From contig BQMJ01000065.1 in NCBI GenBank assembly GCA_025991245.1, positions 1-64,000 on the forward strand: a DNA stretch of 64,000 nucleotides. Reading direction: 5' to 3'. The position numbers and the translations under genes are program-made. Below, piece by piece: positions 1 to 11,549 of this stretch; positions within the stretch are counted from its first letter, which is position 1, and every line of letters starts with the position of its first letter. The notes below the pieces were generated by a model. That model searched no databases and had not been told where the DNA came from. It worked only from the letters and a program-made list of their open reading frames with translations. The DNA is from Galdieria partita. Taxonomy: Eukaryota > Rhodophyta > Bangiophyceae > Galdieriales > Galdieriaceae.

Positions 1-512
1 AATAAACCCTAAATAAACCCTAATAAACCCTAAATAAACCCTAAATAAACCCTAATAAACCCTAAAATAACCCTAAATAAACCCTAAATAAACCCTAAAT
101 AAACCCTAATAAACCCTAAATAAACCCTAATAAACCCTAAATAAACCCTAATAAACCCTAATAAACCCTAATAAACCCTAAATAAACCCTAATAAACCCT
201 AATAACCCCTAATAAACCCTAATAAACCCTAAATAAACCCTAATAAACCCTAAATAAACCCTAAATAAACCCTAATAAACCCTAATAAACCCTAATAAAC
301 CCTAATAAACCCTAAATAAACCCTAATAAACCCTAATAAACCCTAATAAACCCTAATAAACCCTAAATAAACCCTAATAAACCCTAATAAACCCTAATAA
401 ACCCTAATAAACCCTAATAAACCCTAATAAACCCTAATAAACCCTAATAAACCCTAAATAAACCCTAAATAAACCCTAATAAACCCTAATAAACCCTAAT
501 AAACCCTAATAG
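1..512. repeat. Telomere repeat array, C-strand, left chromosome end
   Basis: About fifty tandem units of AATAAACCCT (10 bp) and AAATAAACCCT (11 bp) fill the start of the window with almost no other sequence; a few variants have one base moved. Read on the other strand the unit is AGGGTTTATT or AGGGTTTATTT, G-rich toward the chromosome end. The C-rich strand running 5' to 3' inward from base 1 is the orientation expected at a left telomere. The array decays at about 505-560 into degenerate units (CTAGTACAACC, CTCAGTAAAACC) and then into unique-looking T-rich DNA. The unit contains the plant-type AGGGTTT core with an extra ATT(T). Confidence 0.96.
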
Positions 513-2980
513 AACCTAGTACAACCTCAGTAAAACCTCAGTAAAGCCTGAATAAGAAAGAAAAATGCATATTCTTTTCTGTCAGGCTACGTGTATTTTA
601 AAGTTCACTGCCTTTTTTTCATGAATGCATCAGAGAAGAAAGTCCTTCAATTATATCAATCGTTTTACGCGTGCTTCCAGTATAATTAATTAAGCCGCAA
701 GCTTTTATAAGGGTTTTTCTAATGGCCATATGACTTTTGGTTTGTTCTTCTTTTTGCTTGTGGATTTGAGTTTGATTGCGGGAACACTTAGAATCCCAAA
801 AAAATGTTTACATGTTATCGTTAATTAATTATCGTCCTTTTTTGCTTAGCTGTTCTTTTGGTGTGTTGTGCCGATTTGAAATTTTAAGCGGTTTGTTTCA
901 ATGAAAAACTTTTTTGGTTGATTTTAGCTTTATGTCCTTTCTCTTTTATTGTCCAAGTTCTAAAGCAAATTATTCAAGCTTTTATTACATTTTATTTTTG
1001 TTCTTAGTTAAGGCTATATATATTCTATAGAGAATCCTCGAGTTTTCTTACAATGGATGAATGTTCCTTTATTTATCCTGTTTATATTTTTCTATAGCAT
1101 ATGACTTTGGGTTAAAACAGTACTAAATCTTAATAAAACTTAATTGAACCTGATAAAAAGAGTTCCTATTGCCCTGTATCTGACTATCTGCATTTGAACA
1201 ATTATCACTGTCTATGTCATATTGATTTGTTGAAGAAAAAAGCGATGTTTTTCTATGAAGACCTTTACTTTTGCTATTAGTCTCGTAAAATTAGTCAATT
1301 TTAAATAGTGCTTCTTGTTTTGCTAGGGATAAAATGACGTGCCTTGTGACCCAGTTTTTTGTATGTTTGTATTTGTTGTTCAGTAAGGGAAGACCTGGAA
1401 ATTTAAGGAAAATTTTAAGATGGTATTTTTAATTCAAGGCTCTTTTGGGTTAAAGCATTTCTCTGCTGCTTTGCAATAATTCGAATTTGTGAGGCATTTA
1501 GAAATTGTGACTATTTATCTTAAGTAGCTCCTTTTTGTTGTCATTAGCATTATTACCGACATTCTTGATTGACCTTGTGGAACAGTAAATTTATATGTTT
1601 TTCACATTATTTTTTTTGCTTTGTCTGATATTTGTGCCAAATCTATTTGGTGTAAGATCCTTTTGGTTTCTGATATTGGATGAATTTACCTTGAAGCACC
1701 CTGTTAATATCTTCCAATTGTATTTGAAAGTTTAGTTAAATATGCTTATTTAATTAGAAATTATAACCTAATGAAGCCTAGAAAACCAAAATAAAGAAAA
1801 ACTCTTATTGCTTTTAGCCTGGGCATACCTAATTTTTCAATCCATTGCGCTCTAGTTGTCTCAAAGTAGGAGTACGTAAAGTAGATTGGTTGCGTCTGGT
1901 TTCTTATTTATGCTTTTTGTCAAAGAATAGCTACGTATTTTTTATCTTTTATGCTCATTGTGCTACTGACCAAGTTTGGTTTCCTGTCAGCTACATTTTG
2001 TTTAAGATTCTTTTGGATTGGAAACTAGTGTTAGTTGTTACATTCCTCGTTTAATTCAGATTTTTTGAAGTTCACAATTTTCTGCTTCTTTTGCATTATT
2101 TTGAGATTTTAAGTCTTTCGTTTAAATGGCACCCTTCTGGTGACGTTAGTCTAAGGAACGAGCAATGTACGCGAAGAAGTCGTCGCAACAGTTGAGCAAT
2201 CTGTCACAATTAACATTTTCCTCTCTTTGTTTTTTGTTGTTTTCGTTATTGTATTCAAGGATTGTCCCTTCTTGTTACTACTTTTCTATAAATAAAAAAA
2301 AATTTTTCTTCTGTATTTCATTGTGATATAGCAAATGAACTACCTTTCATCAAAAGCATTGTATTTGTTTTCTGCGAGCCGATTGCTGTAACGTTTTAAC
2401 TTCGTTTCACAAGGTCGACAAATATCTACCCCATGAGAACAGGTTCAATGTATTGATGATGTCAACAACATGCGGTATATGGAAATTCTTCAATATATCC
2501 TCATCTTTCTATTTCTCTAATTTTTTATTCTATGGTTGGCTTGTAAAATTGGTGTTTGAATTGTTCCTTTAATAAACGGTAGATACAAGTGTAGCCCTTA
2601 TAATGCAAAGATTACCTATTTCTCTTTAATACATTGCATAAATTCCTCTTCAGTACTTTTTCATAATGCCAATATAGTAGAACTGAAACTGAAATGCTGA
2701 AATCTTTTTTTTTTTTAGTGTTGCCATTAATTTTAAAAATTATTGAATTTTTTATGCAATAATGCTACAGTAATGTTTCTCGCAAATTTGTCTTTTCATA
2801 TAGGTTTGTATGGGTATTACTTGGTAACGATAATGATATTTCTTTATTGCCTTTTCTTATTAAATTCGTTGATATCTCCAGTGCACATATAATGATAAAC
2901 TTCCCGATTTGGAGAGTTTCGAGACTTTTGTTTCGATCGTTTTACCAAGACTTTCATAGTTGAACCTTACGAGAATAGTC
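513..2980. repeat. Subtelomeric T-rich repeat unit, copy 1
   Basis: This stretch has no supportable gene. It is T-rich on the plus strand and starts with decayed telomere-like units. It matches 3270-5780 along nearly its whole length at an offset of about 2.78 kb. Matching landmarks include AAGCGGTTTG at about 886 and 3668, GTCCAAGTT at 952 and 3731, and the block ending near TCGTTTTACCAAGACTTTCA at about 2937 with its partner at about 5727. Short open frames inside it are spread over all frames, have no start context or domain, and differ between the two copies, so they are not called as genes. It is best seen as a subtelomeric repeat comparable in position to yeast Y' elements. Confidence 0.85.
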
Positions 2981-3260
2981 TTTATTAAACCATAATAGTA
3001 AACCATAAGTAGACCGTATAGTAAACCTCAGTAAAATCTCAATAAGAAAGAAAAATGCATGCTTCCTTCGGCCCGGCTACACACATTTTGCAATTCAATT
3101 ATTTCTTTTTCATGTATGCATTCCAGGATCCACTTTATTCTATAATGCTTTTTACCGTTGCTTCTATTGTATTCAGTTTTGTCTCAAATTTTTAATGAGT
3201 ACTTAAAAGATCGCGTTGTGACTTCTTTTATTGGCTCTTTTCGGTTAACCTTAATATTCC
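2981..3260. repeat. Truncated subtelomeric unit with degenerate telomere repeats at both ends
   Basis: A short copy of the first about 260 bp of the T-rich unit sits between the two long copies. It starts with decayed telomere-like repeats (ACCATAATAGTAAACC at about 2990), passes through the shared block AAGAAAGAAAAATGCATGC, and ends just before another patch of CCCTAA-type sequence at 3255-3290. The arrangement suggests that a chromosome end was once here and was later capped by more repeat. Confidence 0.75.
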
Positions 3261-3325
3261 CTAACATTCCCTAATAAACCCTAATAGTACACCATGAGTA
3301 GACCCTATAGTAAACCCTCAGTAGA
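3255..3325. repeat. Interstitial degenerate telomere repeat
   Basis: The segment holds CCCTAACATTCCCTAATAAA followed by CCCTAATAGT and several ACC-ending variants. The phase and spelling follow the terminal array, but most units are mutated. It marks the junction between the truncated unit and the second long unit. Confidence 0.8.
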
Positions 3326-5790
3326 ACCTCAATAAGACAAAAAAATGCATGCTTCCTTCTGTCAGGATGCACTTATTTTGCAAGTCACTCATTTTTTTTC
3401 ATTAATGCATTAGAGAAGCCACTTAATCCTATCAAGCTTTTTACCCTTGCTTCTAGTAGAATCAATTATGTCGCAAATTTTTTAGGAGTATTCTAAAGAT
3501 GACGATGTGACTTCTTTTATGAGCTTATTTCGGTTCTGCTTCTATTTGAGTTTTACTGCGAGAATGCTTCAAACGTAAAGAGAATGTTTACATTTTACTC
3601 GTAATCAATGGTCGCCCTTTTTTGTTTAGGCATTTTTCTGTTGTTTTGTGTTGATTGAAAAGTTTAAGCGGTTTGCTCAAATGGAAACTTTTTTGTAGTA
3701 ACTGTTATTTTGACATTGTCGTCTTTCATTGTCCAAGTTGTAAAGCAATTTTTAAAGCTTTTATTACATATTAGTTTTCTTTGTTCTTTGTTGAAGCCTT
3801 ATATGTTGTGTAAAGGATACTCGAACTTTCTTATAATGGATGAATGTGCCTTTATTTATCCTGTTAATATTCTTTTATAGTATGTGACTTTGGATAAAAA
3901 CAGCAATAAACCTTAATGAAACTTAATGAACCCTGATAAAAGGCTCCCATTGCCCTGTATCAAAACATCCGCATTTGAAAATTTATTATGTTCGCGGTCA
4001 TCACAATGCATTAGAGAAAGAAAGTGAATTGGTGCTACCAAAACCTTTCTTTTGCTTTTAGTCTGGTGAAGGTAATTAATTCTGAAACTGTGCTGCTTGT
4101 TTTGCCAATGATGAAGTGACTTGTGAGCTACCTTTGCGTACGTTTGTATTTTTTGTTTGTTACTGGAAAACCTGGGAATTTATTGAAAATTTTAAGATGC
4201 AATTTTTTAAAGTTTTTTTGAGTTGAAGCATTTATGTTGCTTTGCAGTAAGTCGATATCGTGAGGTTTTTAGAAAATCGTGAGTATTTTTCTTGATTGGT
4301 TCCATTTTGTTGTTATTAACATTATTACCGTCGTTCTTGATTTACTGAGTGGCACATTAAAGTGATAGAGTTTTTTCGTATCGTGATATTTTGCTTTGTC
4401 TAGTATTTTTGCTACATCTATTTGGTGTATGATCCTTTTGGTTTCTGATATTGGATGAATTTACCTTGAATCACCCTGTTAATATCTTCCAATAGTATTT
4501 GAAATTTTAGGTAAATATGCATGTTTAACTTGAAATTATTTCCTAATGAAGCCTAATAAAACTGAAATAAGAAAAAATGCTTATTGCTTTCAGCCAGGAC
4601 ATTCATTGTTTTTCGATTCGTTGCACTCTAGTAGTCTCTAAATAGGAGTGTTCAGAGTAAATTGCTTATGTCTGTTTTCTTAGTTATGTTCTTTGCCAAA
4701 GAATAGTTACGTATTGTTTTATTTTTTTTGCTTGTTGTGCCACTGACCAAGTTTGGTTTCCTGTCAGCTACATTTTGTTGGAGTTTTTTTTTGGATTGGA
4801 AACTAAAGTTAGTTGTTAGATTCTTTGCTTAGTTCATATTTTTTTGGAGCTCACAAATCTTTGCTTCCTTTCTATTGTTTTGAGATTTTAAGTGGTTCGT
4901 TTGAATGGTACCCTTCTGGTGTCATAAGTGTGGGGCGCGAGCAATGTACGTGAACAAGTCGTTGCAACAGTAGTGCAATCTGACACTATTAACATTTTCA
5001 TTTCTTTGTTTTTCGCTGCGTTCATTGTTGTTTTCAAGGATTGTCCCTCCTTTGTACTACTTTTCCTCCAATGAAAAAAAATATTTTTTCTTCTGTATTT
5101 CAATGTGGTATAGTTACTAAATTCACTTTCATCAAAATTATTGTATTTTTTTTCTCTGTGAGCAGTTTGCTGTAACTTTTTTACTTCGTTTCACATGGTC
5201 TACAAATATCTGCACGACGAGAACAGGTTCAAGGTACTGATGATGTAAGAAGCATGTTATACATGGAGATTCTTCAATGTATTCTCAAGTTTCTATTTCT
5301 CTAAATGCTTATTATTCTATGGCTTCCTTATAAAATTGGTATTTGTATTGTTCCTTTGATAAACTTTAGAAACAAGTGTAGCCCTTATAATGCAAAGATT
5401 GCCTATTCCCCTTTGATGTATTGCGTAAACTTCTCTTCAATACCATTCCATAATGCCAATATAATAGAACTGAAACTGAACTGCTGAAATGGTTTTCTTT
5501 TTTCTTTTAATATTGTCATAAATTTTATAAATTCTTGAACTTTTTCATGCATTAATGACACAGTAATGTTTCTCACAAATTTCTCTTTTCATATAGGTTT
5601 GTATGGGTAATACTTGGTAGCGATATTGATATTTCTTTATTGATGTTTCTTATTAAGATCGTTGCTATCTTCAGTGCATACATAATAATAAGAATTCAAT
5701 TTGGATAGTTTCGAAATTTTGTTTCTATCGTTTCGCCAAGACCTTTATGGTTGAACCTTAACCTATGAGAATCGTCTTGAAAAATCTTTT
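3326..5790. repeat. Subtelomeric T-rich repeat unit, copy 2
   Basis: This is the second long copy of the unit at 513-2980, in the same orientation and diverged by frequent substitutions and small indels. The order of all landmarks is kept, including the block with TTGCCCTGTATC at about 1170 and 3950, the block GGTTTCTGATATTGGATGAA at about 1664 and 4440, and the block with TCTATTTCTCTAA at about 2510 and 5290. No gene is supported here. Confidence 0.85.
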
Positions 5791-8700
5791 TATATAGCAA
5801 AGTTTTAAGTAGTGTTTTTTGGTCACTTTATTGTATTCTACGTTCCAATGACATTGAAAATTTAACCATTTGGTAGAGTAGTTTTTGCTTTCTAACGGTC
5901 TAGAGATACTGCTTGTTTCATTCTGTGAGTACCCTTAACTTGAAATATTGTGTCGCTATACATATTTAGCAAAATGTGAACAATGTTTATGGTATTCTTG
6001 GATTTCCAAAAGCAAAACTTTGTGTTTTGGTAAACTTTTCGGGCCGCCTTTTATCTATTCTCAACATTGTCAAACTCCGAATCAATTTGTTGATTTTTTA
6101 TGTGCGTACTCTTTTGCCATAGATCTTTGTTCTATCGTTACTTTATAAGAATGACTGAATTAGAAGATTCAATCGTCATATTGGCTCTTTGAGCACATTT
6201 TAGAAAGTTCACTTTTTTGATCATTTCTTATCTAGTACTACTGTCTCTTCTTTCCTTTTGTGTTTTATGTCTTATAACCCTTCAATGCGTAATGAAGCTT
6301 TCCTAGGTTTGATTCAAGCTTATGTACTAAACTGTTCGAAGTGAGAATACATCGATTTTTTTATATGCAGATTTGTTCTACTTTTCTTTTTACTAAATTT
6401 CGCATTGTCACCTACTGTCTACCCCTAAGAACAACTAGGAATACTGATACCATAAAAGACAAGTTATGTATTGAAATTCTTCAATTTTTTCATGGGCCGA
6501 CATTATTAAATTCTTTCTTTTTCTATAGACTCTAATCGAGAAGACATTCTTATCGCTCTTCTACTGAACCGTAGATAATTTTACAAAAAAAACAGTTTAA
6601 TTTTTTATTTGAAAAGACAAGACTTTTCATTCCTTTTTCTAAAAGTCATGTGTTTTTCGCAATTCATTAGATCGTCGTAAAAGAATCTAGTAGAGTACAA
6701 AATTAAGTGCTTTAGATTCGGTTACATACTTTTGAAATTGTGTCAACATCTTGAAGATTTTTGTGATATTGCTAATTTATCTCGAGTGACAAAGTAATTC
6801 TTCCTTTGAAATTTTTTTGGAATTACCCCCACAGTTGTATATGCATTGCATGAAAACGATATCCAATGGTTCCATTTCTTTCATTTTTATTGAAATTTTT
6901 AATTTTTCTTCAGGAGCTGAGCAATTTGGTTGTGAATTTGACATACTGCGAGATGTAAATATGGTAATCTTTACAGCTACCGTTTTGCATGAATATTTTT
7001 CACCAAAGTCGTTTTCGATATCGAAAAGCGACAATTTTTTGAGGAGTAGAACCTTGTAACTGTTGGCTTTTACTATGTGGTGTCTTCTATCAGACACCTC
7101 TTTTTTGTAAAAATTTTTTTTTGCTTTCTTATGGTAACTGGATCCATTGTGGTCTATTTTATGTTGATCGGCATAATATTATACACGAATTGCACTGTTG
7201 ATATATATAATGAAGACAAAGCAAGCCACACTCTTCTCATAAAAAGGCCTCAAATGAATTGAACCGTTAGCAATCTATCCACAAAAGTTCAGTGTTGGTC
7301 TGTAGCAATTTGGATATTATATGCTTTATGTCAGTTTGACTATGGCTTGATTGACAACTTGTAGAGAAAGATATCTCTCAAAAGCACTTTTCCTCCATGA
7401 GTTTGTTGTATTTTGATTCTTGTTCTTTGAAATCATCTTGTCGTTTTTGTTTTTCTCCTTAAATATATAAAATTTCCTTTGAGTATTTCAATTTGACAAA
7501 AGTACTGGATTATTTCCGACTGAGAGTATGGTAGGTTCTTCTTTGAACATGTATTTTGGGCACCTATTCTTACTATCTTTTGCATTGTCGACTAATGTCC
7601 GTTGAAGAAAACAATTAGAGATATACTTATTCAATAAAGACAAGTAGTATATGAGAATTCTTCAACTTTCTAGAGATTCTATTTCTCTTGCTGTCTTTCT
7701 TTTCTCTATGGGTTATTTTCAAAATCGCTATCTGTATCGTTCAGTTATTAGTCTATATGTGTACGAAAGAAAGAAACGCTACAAAGGTCTAATAAAAAAA
7801 GAATCGTCTAGTGTCCTCTGACATACGTCATGTGCTTTCCTTCAACGAATTATGTTCTAGTGAAACCAATGTTATAAAGCCAAGAATTGTTTAATAATTC
7901 AAATATTTTAACTTACCTTGTTGCTTTCATGTTGGGTAGTGTTTAAGTTTTGTTTTGTTTGTTGATCCATTCGTGTCAATTCATCTTCGCCTATGAAATC
8001 TTCATCCCCTAATATACTCGTGCACTTGTACCGCTTTTGACTGATCATGAATTTTCTCTAGTACTTGTTTTGGGGGAACGTTTTCATTTGTTTGGAGCTA
8101 ACATAGTTCATTATTTACTTGAAATGTTGCAAAACTAAACTGGCTCCGCTTTCCGTTTTTTGCAACAGTACTATTTGCCATCTACTGTATCAGAGTCTTT
8201 CTCGATTCGCCGACAGTGATCTACCTTGTTTCGCCCTATTTTTTTCTTATATTGTCCTATCTATCACTTAGCAATTTGGCAAAGCAGGGTTTTATTTTCT
8301 TATGATCATTGTATACTCCTTATCTCATTCTGTGAGTATCTTTGTATACTATAATGCTACTTTGCTGATGGTATACATATTGAACCAAATCTAAGCCATA
8401 CCATAAATATGCCATAAAAAAGGCTTTCAATTGAAAGAAGCAGTTAACAACGACAACGTAAATATTCCATAATGTCTGCTGTTCTTCCTCTTTCTTGTTG
8501 CTTTATGTCTACCTGGTCAATACTTTGCTCGATAACTATTAGAAGATTATATCACTGCTTAGCATTTTTTCTTATTGGTCATATTGTACTTTCACTCTCT
8601 CTACAATCAATTTGTTCTTCTTTGTTTTCTTATCTTTAAATGCTTTTTTAGTCTTTTAGTATGCATTGCATAATATTTTGGTTTCTTCCTAGCTCTTTTC

Positions 8701-11540
8701 TCTAGAATTTTCTATTTGAAACTCTTTGTTTGGGAAGTCCTCCAATCGAAATTCTATTTCTTCCATAATTACCATAAGAAATTTCAATGCGTTTTGCTTT
8801 TCATACTTATCTAGCGTTTAAATCGGTACTTGGTGAATAGAAATTAAATGAATGCCTTCTACTGAGGTACATATTCATTTCTACGTTTTAACAGGGAGCA
8901 AGAGCAAGATTGAAACTAGCAGTCTTTGTTAACGGCTCAACTTGAAATAGTGTGGTATTTGAGACACTGCAGGAGAAGCTCTACTTGTAAATATTCTAGT
9001 GTACTTGCAAACTGGCTCAAGAATTTCCAACTATGTCATGTATGCAAAAATGCAACATAGAGATTTTGAATCAATCGTTGGTCTTTCCTCAACTTTTCCA
9101 GAGGACAATGGAATATGAAAGAAGAGCTTGGTAAATTCGATTCTTTTACTCCTCCAATTATGTTGATTTCGACCACTACTTATTTTTATAGTTACAAATA
9201 AATAGCACTCTGGCCATTTTTTAGACAGTTGGAGCTTACTGTTGGCTAATTGTGAAAAAGTTCATATGAAACAAGAAAACACAAATTAGTATATACAAAC
9301 CAATATCTACAACTTTTTCTCCACAAATATCTGCTTTAAATAAATTTTGAAAAATTTTTGAATTTTTGTCGAGAATTGGCGACGTAGAACAAAACACAGC
9401 CCATGACAGCTAAAAGGCAATAGAGGAAAGTGAGGGGAAATGAATCAATGAACCCTCATGTGAACTAAAATAACTTCTTACTGGATTTCCCAACGACCCA
9501 GCTTGGATTCTAATTCAGCCTAGTAAAATCTACAATGCAACAAGTTTTTCATTTGCAGCACAATCTACTAAGGTTCTATATATTACTTGCTACAATTGTT
9601 TTCACAGATATCACTTTCTAATTTAGTCGCTTGTAAAGAATAGAGGTTTCTTTGTAAAATTGCCTTTGTTCTTGTTGAGTGTGTATGGTTTTTGAATGTG
9701 TAGTATTTTCCAGGTACTACTTTAGCTGTTTTTTATGTTAATCTTTTTCCTCTTTCACATCACAGTGTAATTGGAGATGATCTCAGCATTGTGCATTATA
9801 GACAACTTTATAGTTTTAATGTATTTTATTCTGAATTTTTTGTATGGTCCGCTTTTATATGTTTTCCTAATTGTTTTAATTCGCCACTGGGTTATATAAA
9901 ATTCGTAAACTTTTTCTTCTCCTAGACTCCCTGTAATTTAGAAATTTGATTGTGTTTGTCCTTGTTTTGGCAGAGTAGTTTGTTTTGAACTGATATTGTT
10001 GTTGCCAGAAATTTTTGGTTTTCCTTTTCTCTTCTCAAATGAATATTCTATGTGGAACTTTCACAAGTACATGTTGTCTTCAATAAATTTCTGTGATAAA
10101 TAAAGCATCTCATGTCAATTGCCTTGCATCTCTATTTATTGTTTTGATTGATATTGGGTTGTTTGAAGCTTTTCTTTTAAACTGTGGTCTTAGAAGTATT
10201 TTTGTATAGTCGTCTCCATAATAAAGTTTTCCTTATGAAGCGATACGAGAACTTTCTTTTTTTGGCGTTGGGTGATAGCTCTATTGCATTGGCCCCAGCT
10301 CTGTCCAATTATGAATAATTCTGATTGGCTGATTGGTAAAACTTGAATGGTCAATTCTAGTCTTTGCCTTTTTTAAGAATTTGCGTTGATTCTTTGAAGT
10401 CTCTCTGTTTACACCTTTGTGAGTCAAAGTTGCTAAACGTTGAGTTTCTCGCCTCTCCTGAATTGGGTTAAAGCCTATGCAAATTGCCAAGATTCGATTT
10501 CTTAGATATTATCAATTGTATTTTCCTTCTATTACGGTCTCTTTTTGTACTGTGTATTGCAGTTGGTGTTTGTCCTTCTTTCTTGGCTAAAATTCTTTCT
10601 CGTTTGTATATAAATGACAAGGTAATTTGTCTATACATGAAATTACGTGTCGTATACATTTTTTTTATCAATTGAATAGAAAAAATTCCTTGCCTTTCAG
10701 ACATTTTTATCATTATGACAATCCAAATGTTGGCTAGAGTTCTTCTTGTATAATTAACTAGTCACGAAATTCAGCCTGTATTAATTCACGGACGCTAGAC
10801 TTCTACGAAAATAAAATTTTAGCAACCGTACCCACCAGTATGAAGATCGATCGTTCAAGTAAACAGGGCATCAAGAATAAATTACTCATTTCTTGCTCAA
10901 TTTTGTTTTATAGCGTAGGAAGATCCTGGAATATTTTGCGCATATATAAGAATGTTGCTCAGTAGAGTAATTTAATATGCTGAAAGAATCACTGTCTAAA
11001 ATGAGCAATGTATTTATAAATTAGTGGACAGTTGTCAGTTTGTATACTTTGTGCTTGTCAGCCTTTTTATAGAATTGTACGTTGCATAGCTGGTTGTGAT
11101 TTCCCAATAGAAAGAGAGGACTATTTAAGTGCCTACAGTAATACTATTCAAACAATATCCTTTCAAAAACTGTGTCTCACAAACTGTCAACTGCTAAGTA
11201 TTTATAGACTTGAGCACAAAAGACTACGGTAGCTATTCCAAACATACACTATGCCGACGAGTTGCGAAGCCTTTCTTTTGTGAAAGTTTTTCCCATCAGA
11301 CACTCTTTTTCTTCCAAGTTTTGTTTCGAATTTGCATCCTTCAAGTGACCTCGTCAAGTAAGATTAGCAAACAACGACGTAAAGATGCTTCACAGTGGGT
11401 GTACAAACTCTGTTCACGTCCGTTTTCGAAACAGCAACTCACAGTTGAACTGCGCAGTTCAGCTGCCACGAGTCGATCTCCACTCTCCACTCGGACAATA
11501 GAATCTCAATAGACAAAAACTAACGATGACAGAAATCAGT
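5791..11540. repeat. T-rich gene-free subtelomere with decayed repeat copies
   Basis: No coding gene, tRNA or other RNA gene can be supported. The plus strand is T-rich to about 10.7 kb. Decayed relatives of the upstream unit are visible: a block with ATTCTTCAA flanked by ACAAGTTATGTA and TTCTTTCTTTTTC at 6410-6540, and again at 7595-7760, both matching 2405-2580 and 5200-5370. The remainder shows no pattern I can name. Short open frames such as those near 6777-7097 and 10281-10713 overlap on both strands and look like chance. Confidence 0.6.
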
Positions 11541-11549
11541 TTTGTGAAG

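Noticed and set aside
1-512. The terminal array as a CRISPR array or microsatellite
   Set aside because: Units are contiguous without spacers, and the strand orientation and terminal position fit a telomere.
1845-11512. Many short open frames of 60-110 codons in the first 19 kb on both strands
   Set aside because: They overlap each other, lack domains and start context, and are not conserved between repeat copies.
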